Source of the DNA: Parvularculaceae bacterium
GTDB taxonomy: Bacteria > Pseudomonadota > Alphaproteobacteria > Caulobacterales > Parvularculaceae
DNA length: 11,997 nucleotides
Direction of reading: 5' to 3'
NCBI GenBank assembly: GCA_027080545.1
Contig: JALWRV010000385.1
Location: 1-11,997, forward strand
Shown here one piece after another: positions 6,637 to 11,997 of the stretch. The position numbers and the translations under genes are program-made. How positions within the stretch are numbered: position 1 is the first letter of the stretch; every line of letters starts with the position of its first letter. The notes under the pieces are model-generated. The model was not told where the DNA came from. It saw only the letters and a program-made list of their open reading frames with translations, and did no database searches.

Positions 6637-7491
6637 ATGACCTATACCAGTTTTGATCTTTCCTATGAGGGCGCACTGGCCCATCTGCGCTTGAATAACC
6701 CAGACAAGCGCAATGCCATGGGGCTTGATTTTTGGCGAGAATTACCAGAGGCGATGGCGGCGCTTGATCAAAAGGGCAAAACCCGGGCGGTGATTATTTC
6801 TGCTGAAGGGCCCCATTTCACGGCCGGAATTGATTTGGGCGCCTTCGCCCAGCTTGCGGCTAATCTTGGGGCAGGCGAAACTGATGTTCACAAAAAAGCC
6901 AATGTTGGGTTGGGATTTATCGAGAATGTCAAAGCCATGCAGGCGGCATTTACGGCGTTGGAACAGTGCAGGGTGCCAGTGCTTTGCGCCATTCAAGGGG
7001 GCTGTATTGGCGGCGGGGTCGATATGGTGAGCGCGGCAGATATGCGCTATTGCACAGAGGATGCCTATTTTACCATCTATGAAATCAATATTGGCATGAC
7101 CGCTGATGTGGGCACCTTCCCGCGCCTGTTGAATCTATTACCAGAAGGAGTCGTGCGAGAGTTGGCCTATACGGGGCGCAAAATGCTGGCCGATGAGGCC
7201 GCCCATTATGGCTTGGTGAATAAAATATTTGAAGATGAAAAGGCCTTGCTGGCGGGGGTCAACGCCATGGCTAATGAGATTGCGGAAAAAGCACCGCTGG
7301 CCATTCACGGCATCAAGCAAGCGATTACCTATTCGCGCGATCACAATACCCAAGATGGGCTCGATCGCATCGCCCTGTGGAATGCGAGCCTGTTGCAGCA
7401 ATCGGAAATCATGGCCGCCATGACCGCAAAACAAAGCGGCACGCCGGGAGATTTTGCCCCCCTCACCCCCATCAAAAAGATCGGGGAATAG
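6637..7491 (+). CDS. Crotonase-fold enzyme, likely delta3,5-delta2,4-dienoyl-CoA isomerase
   Basis: The 284-residue protein belongs to the enoyl-CoA hydratase/isomerase family. Oxyanion-hole segments are visible as FTAGIDL (61-67) and IQGGCIGGGVD (119-129). The three acidic residues that define mammalian ECH1 (rat Asp176, Glu196, Asp204) are matched by Asp129 (GGGVD), Glu149 (YEINIG) and Asp157 (TADVGT), with identical spacing of 20 and 8. This favours shifting of conjugated double bases, i.e. conversion of 3,5-dienoyl-CoA to 2,4-dienoyl-CoA during beta-oxidation of unsaturated fatty acids, over simple hydration; hydratases instead carry a Glu pair. The ATG has AAGGA at 6625-6629 seven bases upstream. 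It stands alone on its strand, divergent from the acidic-protein operon and convergent with ccmH, so it is probably monocistronic. Substrate range cannot be judged from sequence. Confidence 0.88.
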   Translation: MTYTSFDLSYEGALAHLRLNNPDKRNAMGLDFWRELPEAMAALDQKGKTRAVIISAEGPHFTAGIDLGAFAQLAANLGAGETDVHKKANVGLGFIENVKAMQAAFTALEQCRVPVLCAIQGGCIGGGVDMVSAADMRYCTEDAYFTIYEINIGMTADVGTFPRLLNLLPEGVVRELAYTGRKMLADEAAHYGLVNKIFEDEKALLAGVNAMANEIAEKAPLAIHGIKQAITYSRDHNTQDGLDRIALWNASLLQQSEIMAAMTAKQSGTPGDFAPLTPIKKIGE

Positions 7492-7542
7492 GCCTTCAAT
7501 TCTGGCACACCTCACCCTTCGAGAGGCCATGCTTTTGCACCA

Positions 7543-8151
7543 TCAAGGGGTGTTTGAATTTTTTTCTGCTTTATGCGTGCCCGTTTGCTCCTTCGCTACC
7601 CTTTTTGAAGGCTCTGGTTCTGACCGGGTAATTGTTGTCTTTTCCACCCCCTTTTCTTCTTCCAAAGCCGCCCGCAGCAAATCTTGCTCTTCGTCATCCA
7701 AAGGCGCTGGGGGAGTAATGGGTTGGGTTGCTTGTTGGCGCACAAACATGATTGCCAACCCACCACCGAGCAAGAGAAGAATGAGCGGGGCACTCCACAA
7801 CAGCTTATTGATGCCTTTGGCGTTGGGTTTCATCAACACCCCTTCCCCATAGCGATCCACGAAGAAAGCAAAAATCTCTTCATCACTATCACCGGCCGCC
7901 ACTCGCTCACGAACTAGATTGCGCATATCGCGGGCGAGAAAGGCGTTTGAACCATTGATTGACTGGCTTTGGCACACCACACAGCGAAGCTGGTCGGAAA
8001 TCTGCCTGGCACGCTCTTCCTGCGCTGGGTCTTCGAGATAGAGGTCCACATCGCGCGCCCCTTGCCCTACTGCTGAAGGGAGCCACAATCCAGCCCCCAG
8101 ACTAAGCGCCCAAAAGAAAAGCCCAATAGACGAGATCAAAAATCGTCTCAT
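7543..8151 (-). CDS. ccmH: Cytochrome c biogenesis protein CcmH (CycL/Ccl2 type)
   Basis: CcmH is a membrane-anchored periplasmic thiol protein that reduces or holds the CXXC of apocytochrome c for haem attachment with CcmF. The 202-residue product has a signal sequence (about 1-29, ending SAVGQ) and the family hallmark LRCVVCQSQSI with Cys57 and Cys60. A helical domain follows (RDMRNLVRERVAAGDSDEEI and FVDRYGEGVLMKP), then a membrane segment (118-137). The usual short acidic end PLDDEEQDLLRAALEEE (148-164) is followed by about 38 extra, charged, low-complexity residues, making it longer than the typical 150 or so. The start overlaps the ccmF stop by four bases (ATGA), so translation is coupled. 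The 3' end converges on the crotonase gene with 51 bases between them. Confidence 0.94.
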   Translation of the reverse strand: MRRFLISSIGLFFWALSLGAGLWLPSAVGQGARDVDLYLEDPAQEERARQISDQLRCVVCQSQSINGSNAFLARDMRNLVRERVAAGDSDEEIFAFFVDRYGEGVLMKPNAKGINKLLWSAPLILLLLGGGLAIMFVRQQATQPITPPAPLDDEEQDLLRAALEEEKGVEKTTITRSEPEPSKRVAKEQTGTHKAEKNSNTP

Positions 8152-10172
8152 GCTTGCGCTCCTTCCGGTGTTGTGGCGACAGGCTCGCTAGACGGTGGGA
8201 CTACATTCTTTTTGTTTTTCCCAGCCGGGGCACCAATGCGATAGCGTCGATCCGTGAGAGACAAAATGCCCCCCAAAGTCATCAAAATGGCTCCGAACCA
8301 GAGATAGTAGATGAGCGGGTGATGATAGGCCCGCACCACCCGGCCTTGGCCACCCGCCCCGCGCGGCTCGCCGATGGCCACATAAATATCATTACCCCAG
8401 CGCGGCAAAATGGCCGCCTCAACCGTCTCCATCTGCGCCACCGGATACCAACGCCGTTCCGGTACCAACGCCCCAACAATTTTGCCCTTTTTTAACAGGG
8501 TAAAACTGCCCATCTCGGTTTCATAATTGGCCACCTTGGCCTGTCGGACCCCATCAAAGCGTAGGTCAAACCCAGCCAGTTCCAAGCTCTCCCCGGGCAT
8601 CAGCACCGCGACCTTTTGCTCGGCCCACAGCGATGTGCCCGCCATGCCCAAAATCGCTACCCCTAAGCCCAAATGCGCCAACGTACCGCCCCAAAAACTA
8701 CGCGGTGTAGATTTAAAGCGCCGCCCGCTTTCTGCCAAAGGCACCCGAAACAGTTTGATGCGCTCGGCCCCATCCGCAAGAGAAATAAAGATCATCCAAA
8801 AAGCAATCAAACCAACCAGAAAGGCCAAGGCCTGTCCCGGCGCGGTGATGAAATAGACCGCAAAAGAAAGCAGCAAAGAAGCCGCCAAAGGCAGGCGGGC
8901 GCGCTTCCATAACGCTCCTCCTTTGCCGCGCTTCCAAGGCAGAAAAATACCCATGCCCATAAACACCACCAATAGCGTAAACAACGGAATCACCCAGAAA
9001 TTATAAAAAGGTGGGCCGATTGAGACTTTACGCCCGCTGGTCAGCTCCGCAATGGTTGGCCAGAAGGTGCCAAGCATGACAAAGAACAAGATCACCGTCA
9101 GCAAGACATTATTGCCAATGAGCGCGCTTTCGCGACTAAGCAGTTGAAAAGTGCCACCCGGCTTCAAGCTGCTGGCTCGCCACGCAAACAGTGCCAGCGC
9201 CCCGCCCGTGAGCAAAACACACAATCCCAGCAAAATTGTGCCGCGAGTGGGGTCTGTTGCGAAAGAATGAACCGAGGTGAGCAAACCGGACCGCACCACA
9301 AAAGTACCGAGCAGCGATGTTGAAAAAGCAACAATCGCCATCAAGATGGTCCAAACCTTCAACGTATCGCGTTTTTCCACGACAATGGCGGAATGCAGCA
9401 AGGCTGTACCAGCCAACCACGGCATCAGCGAGGCATTTTCCACCGGGTCCCAGAACCAATAACCGCCCCAACCCAATTCATAATAAGCCCACCAAGAGCC
9501 CATGGCGATGCCCAAGGTCAGCGACGACCAAGCCAGCAAGGTCCAAGGCCGCACCCAGCGGGCCCAAGCGGGGTCTACCCGCCCCTCCATCAAGGCAGCA
9601 ACCGCAAAGGAAAAGGCCACCGACATACCCACATAGCCCAAATAAAGAAAAGGCGGATGAAAGGCGAGACCGGGATCTTGCAAGAGCGGGTTCAAGGCCG
9701 TGCCATCCGCAGGCACCGGATCCATCCGCAAAAACGGATTAGAGGAAAGAATTAGAAAACCAAGAAAGCCAACCCCGATGAGCGCTTGCACCGACAGCAC
9801 ACGCGCTTTCAAGGTTGGTGGCAAATTATTACCATAGATCGCCACCAACGCCCCTAAAAAGCTGAGCATCAATATCCACAGCAACATCGAGCCTTCATGA
9901 TTGCCCCATACGCCAGCAATTTTATATAAAACCGGCATTTGCGAATGGGAGTTCTGAAACACATTGGCAAGAGAGAAGTCTGATGTGAGGTAAGCATTCA
10001 TCAGCGCCAGAAACGCCACCAGCACCAATATAAATTGCGCCAGCGCCGCTTGCGCACCAATCTGCATGGCTTGGCCATTATTTTTCCACGCCCCCCAAAA
10101 GGGAACCACGACCTGCACCACCGCCACGAAGAGCGCCAGAGCGAGAGCAAAATGTCCGAGTTCAGCGATCAT
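8148..10172 (-). CDS. ccmF: Cytochrome c haem-lyase subunit CcmF (CycK type)
   Basis: CcmF is a large inner-membrane protein of System I that receives haem from holo-CcmE and ligates it to apocytochrome c. The 674-residue length and many hydrophobic segments are normal. The WWD haem-handling signature GWGGYWFWDPVENAS is at 234-248. Four histidines match E. coli positions His173, 261, 303 and 491: His172 (FHPPFLYLG), His260 (LLHSAIV), His302 (TSVHSFATD) and His500 (LAHLGLG). A periplasmic domain (about 515-625) precedes the last helix, which ends at SLTDRRYR; the rest is a polar tail. The ribosome binding site is weak (AAGAAG just before the ATG). It lies 51 bases after the FkbM-like gene, so it may share that transcript. 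The ccmE gene, often directly upstream in alphaproteobacteria, is not here. Confidence 0.97.
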   Translation of the reverse strand: MIAELGHFALALALFVAVVQVVVPFWGAWKNNGQAMQIGAQAALAQFILVLVAFLALMNAYLTSDFSLANVFQNSHSQMPVLYKIAGVWGNHEGSMLLWILMLSFLGALVAIYGNNLPPTLKARVLSVQALIGVGFLGFLILSSNPFLRMDPVPADGTALNPLLQDPGLAFHPPFLYLGYVGMSVAFSFAVAALMEGRVDPAWARWVRPWTLLAWSSLTLGIAMGSWWAYYELGWGGYWFWDPVENASLMPWLAGTALLHSAIVVEKRDTLKVWTILMAIVAFSTSLLGTFVVRSGLLTSVHSFATDPTRGTILLGLCVLLTGGALALFAWRASSLKPGGTFQLLSRESALIGNNVLLTVILFFVMLGTFWPTIAELTSGRKVSIGPPFYNFWVIPLFTLLVVFMGMGIFLPWKRGKGGALWKRARLPLAASLLLSFAVYFITAPGQALAFLVGLIAFWMIFISLADGAERIKLFRVPLAESGRRFKSTPRSFWGGTLAHLGLGVAILGMAGTSLWAEQKVAVLMPGESLELAGFDLRFDGVRQAKVANYETEMGSFTLLKKGKIVGALVPERRWYPVAQMETVEAAILPRWGNDIYVAIGEPRGAGGQGRVVRAYHHPLIYYLWFGAILMTLGGILSLTDRRYRIGAPAGKNKKNVVPPSSEPVATTPEGAQA

Positions 10173-10223
10173 ATCTTCTTATAAACATTGCCGCCCGCTG
10201 CGTATATATCGGGGACAATTCTC

Positions 10224-11036
10224 CTATTTTAGCGTTTCCAGCACAAAGCCACGATTAGCACGGGTGCGAAAGGTTTCATGATAGCCGTTTTTAAGCATAA
10301 ACCCTATGGTTTCCGGCAAGCCCTCTCTTGGAATGGCTTCGATAACTAACATTTTCGGCCACGTTTTTTTCGGGGCATCACGAAAAAATGGCATGAGGAT
10401 CATATCTTCATGACCTTCCACATCGATCTTTAGGGCATCAACCCGCTCAACCTGTTCCTGCTTCAACAATTTTTGCAGGCTGGTTTTAAGCACATCAATG
10501 GATTGCCCCTTACCATGGGGCGGGTTAATACCGCTTAGTTTAAGATCATGCGGGTCAGCGGTAAAGCTGATCGTGCCATCACTGTCGGACAGGGCCAGGC
10601 GATGAACCATGAGATTATCAAGCCCGTTAATCTGTTTATTAAACATCAAGCGATCCGCCGCCATGGGGTTTGGTTCGACCGCAATGATTTTTCGCTTGGG
10701 AGACGATTTAGCCAGCGGCAGGCTAAAAGCGCCAATATTGGCCCCTATATCCACCAAACAACCCGTCGACCCAAGCGCCGCATCCAGAGCTTGAATTTCG
10801 GTCGGGCAATATTTTTCGGGGCGGAGCAGCAATTTTTGCTCAACCGAATTGCTCGCCGGAAAAAGACGCATATTGACCGAGCCAACGGCGATATCCACCG
10901 CTTCATCGACCCCTATATGTAATTGGCGCCAAAGCAGATGGCGCAGCTTGCCACGCCCTAGCAGGGTTTCTCGCGACAGCCAGACCAAACGATGACGCGC
11001 TGGCGACAAGGCACAAGCACTGAAAGGCTGTGACAT
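10224..11036 (-). CDS. FkbM family SAM-dependent methyltransferase
   Basis: The 270-residue protein has a Rossmann methyltransferase domain of the FkbM type. Motif I is LVDIGANIGAF (94-104), the acidic loop after strand 2 is VEPNP (120-124), and the FkbM signature LKIDVEGHE is at 202-210. FkbM relatives mostly O-methylate sugars or secondary metabolites; the acceptor cannot be told here. The first 55 residues, with several Arg and Trp, precede the fold, and no signal peptide is seen. The start ATG has AAGGA about 11 bases upstream and lies 19 bases after the peptidase stop, so these two genes are likely co-transcribed. There is no polysaccharide cluster around it to suggest a substrate. A link to the cytochrome c genes downstream is positional only. 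Confidence 0.88.
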   Translation of the reverse strand: MSQPFSACALSPARHRLVWLSRETLLGRGKLRHLLWRQLHIGVDEAVDIAVGSVNMRLFPASNSVEQKLLLRPEKYCPTEIQALDAALGSTGCLVDIGANIGAFSLPLAKSSPKRKIIAVEPNPMAADRLMFNKQINGLDNLMVHRLALSDSDGTISFTADPHDLKLSGINPPHGKGQSIDVLKTSLQKLLKQEQVERVDALKIDVEGHEDMILMPFFRDAPKKTWPKMLVIEAIPREGLPETIGFMLKNGYHETFRTRANRGFVLETLK

Positions 11037-11055
11037 AATAAGCGCTATCCTTCAC

Positions 11056-11997
11056 TCACTCAGCATGACCAAACGTTTCACCAAAGAAATTACCTTCGAC
11101 CCATTGGGGGCGCTGATCAGCATTGGCAATTTCCCGGGCAATACGAAAATTCAACTCAGCAAATTTCGCCCCGGCTTCAAAATCGAGACCATTGTCCACC
11201 TCGTCGCAAGGGCGGTGATAACAGGTGGACATGAAATTGCGGAAATTCTCTTCACCGCCATCCGCGAAACCGAGAAACAGGAAGACCGACGGCACACCCT
11301 GTTTGACGAAGCTATAATGGTCCGAGCGAACGAATAGTGCCATTTCCGGTACCGGATCTGGGGTCACACCAATATCCATTGCGGCAGCCGCCGTCCGCAC
11401 CGCTTCTCCCATGGTGGAATGTTGCTCACCAAAGGCGATGACATCGGTAAAATCATATTTGATAATCGGCATATCAAGATTGACATCGGCAACCATGGCT
11501 GATTTCGGAACCGTTGGATTATGGGCAAAATAATCCGACCCGATCAGCCCCTTTTCTTCGGCTGTGACCGCCACAAACAGAATTGAGCGGCGGGGACGTG
11601 CGTCCGACTGCATAAACAGGCGCGCTTCTTCAAGCATGACAGCAATCCCCGTAGCATTGTCCAAAGCACCATTATTGATGCGATCCACCGCGGCCAATTT
11701 GCGATCGCTGAGCCCGATATGATCAAGATGCGCGGACAAGACAACATATTCATTTTTCAACACCGGATCGCTGCCCTCGATCATAGCCACCACATTTTTA
11801 CTCATCAGTTTTTCAGCGTTGGCTGTGCCTTTGATCGTCACACTCAGTGCCATATCAAACCCGCTCGGGCGCTTGGTTTTGTCGGCAAGCTGATCGACGA
11901 TCTGTTGCCAGTCACGGCCTCCATCAGCGAATAGCTTTTGGGCGCCCTCTTCACTAAGCGCGGCAATGGCTTTGATGTTTGTCGCATTGTTGAGGGT
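11056..11997 (-). CDS. M28 family zinc metallopeptidase, C-terminal part (5' end outside window)
   Basis: The frame is open to the window edge, giving 313 visible residues; the ATG at 11853 is internal and not a start. Numbering from the first complete codon at the edge, the zinc-ligand and catalytic residues of family M28 are all present: His90 with Asp92 (SAHLDHIG), bridging Asp113 (NGALDNATG), Glu147-Glu148 (VTAEEKG, catalytic base and ligand), Asp175 (VNLDMP) and His261 (CYHRPCDE). An active two-zinc aminopeptidase or carboxypeptidase-like enzyme is therefore expected. The visible N-terminal 70 residues resemble the linker after an inserted PA domain in larger M28 proteins, but the domain itself is out of view. 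Family members are usually exported; the signal region is not visible. It is first in the visible minus-strand run leading to ccmH. Confidence 0.93.
   Translation of the reverse strand, partial: TLNNATNIKAIAALSEEGAQKLFADGGRDWQQIVDQLADKTKRPSGFDMALSVTIKGTANAEKLMSKNVVAMIEGSDPVLKNEYVVLSAHLDHIGLSDRKLAAVDRINNGALDNATGIAVMLEEARLFMQSDARPRRSILFVAVTAEEKGLIGSDYFAHNPTVPKSAMVADVNLDMPIIKYDFTDVIAFGEQHSTMGEAVRTAAAAMDIGVTPDPVPEMALFVRSDHYSFVKQGVPSVFLFLGFADGGEENFRNFMSTCYHRPCDEVDNGLDFEAGAKFAELNFRIAREIANADQRPQWVEGNFFGETFGHAE

Noticed and set aside
7538..7565. Possible rho-independent terminator for the crotonase gene: CACC, 7-base loop, GGTG, then a T-rich run ending in seven T.
   Set aside because: The stem is only four base pairs and the T run is interrupted. 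The sequence also codes for the end of ccmH, so it may be chance.
8527..9755. Long open frames on the plus strand opposite ccmF.
   Set aside because: They are the antisense of a well-supported gene, rich in Pro, Arg and Ser, and show no recognisable domains.
11719..11853. ATG at 11853 as the start of the M28 peptidase.
   Set aside because: The frame stays open for 48 more codons to the window edge and the upstream translation continues without a break, so this Met is internal.

Overview
The window is a stretch of bacterial chromosome that most resembles an alphaproteobacterium. The support is the radA-cvpA-purF gene order, a PurF with alphaproteobacterial-looking sequence, an overlapping thyA-folA pair, and a cycK/cycL-like ccmF-ccmH pair. 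I cannot name a genus. Most of the window has moderate GC: hand-counted sample lines gave 38/60 at 2281, 34/60 at 3421 and 28/60 at 7021.

Layout. Positions 1-4542 (+ strand) hold a housekeeping run: the C-terminal part of radA (cut by the window edge), cvpA, purF, thyA and folA. The last three are tightly packed: purF/thyA overlap by one base (TGATG) and thyA/folA by one base (TAATG). PurF makes the first committed purine intermediate. ThyA makes dTMP and releases dihydrofolate, which FolA reduces again, so the block links nucleotide supply to the folate cycle.

Positions about 4539-6550 (- strand) are an AT-rich accessory block; sample lines at 5401, 5641 and 6301 gave 21/60, 20/60 and 18/60 GC. 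It has three unrecognised genes that look like one operon, read from high to low coordinates. First is a 116-residue, extremely acidic protein with no Lys, Arg or His and an EF-hand-like calcium loop. Two paralogous exported proteins with signal peptides follow. Its likely promoter (TTGACA, 18-nt spacer, TAGCCT) has a run of nine C/G inside the spacer, an arrangement known from phase-variable promoters. This is the most interesting part of the window.

Positions 6637-7491 (+ strand) encode a crotonase-fold enzyme whose three acidic catalytic residues match delta3,5-delta2,4-dienoyl-CoA isomerase (ECH1), which suggests a role in beta-oxidation of unsaturated fatty acids.

Positions 7543-11997 (- strand) hold a run read from high to low coordinates: an M28 zinc peptidase (N-terminus outside the window), an FkbM-type methyltransferase, then ccmF and ccmH of the System I cytochrome c haem-ligation machinery, which overlap by ATGA. 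The neighbouring components ccmE and ccmI are not in the window.

I saw no tRNA, rRNA, CRISPR array, insertion sequence, integrase or attachment site. No gap between genes exceeds 300 bases.
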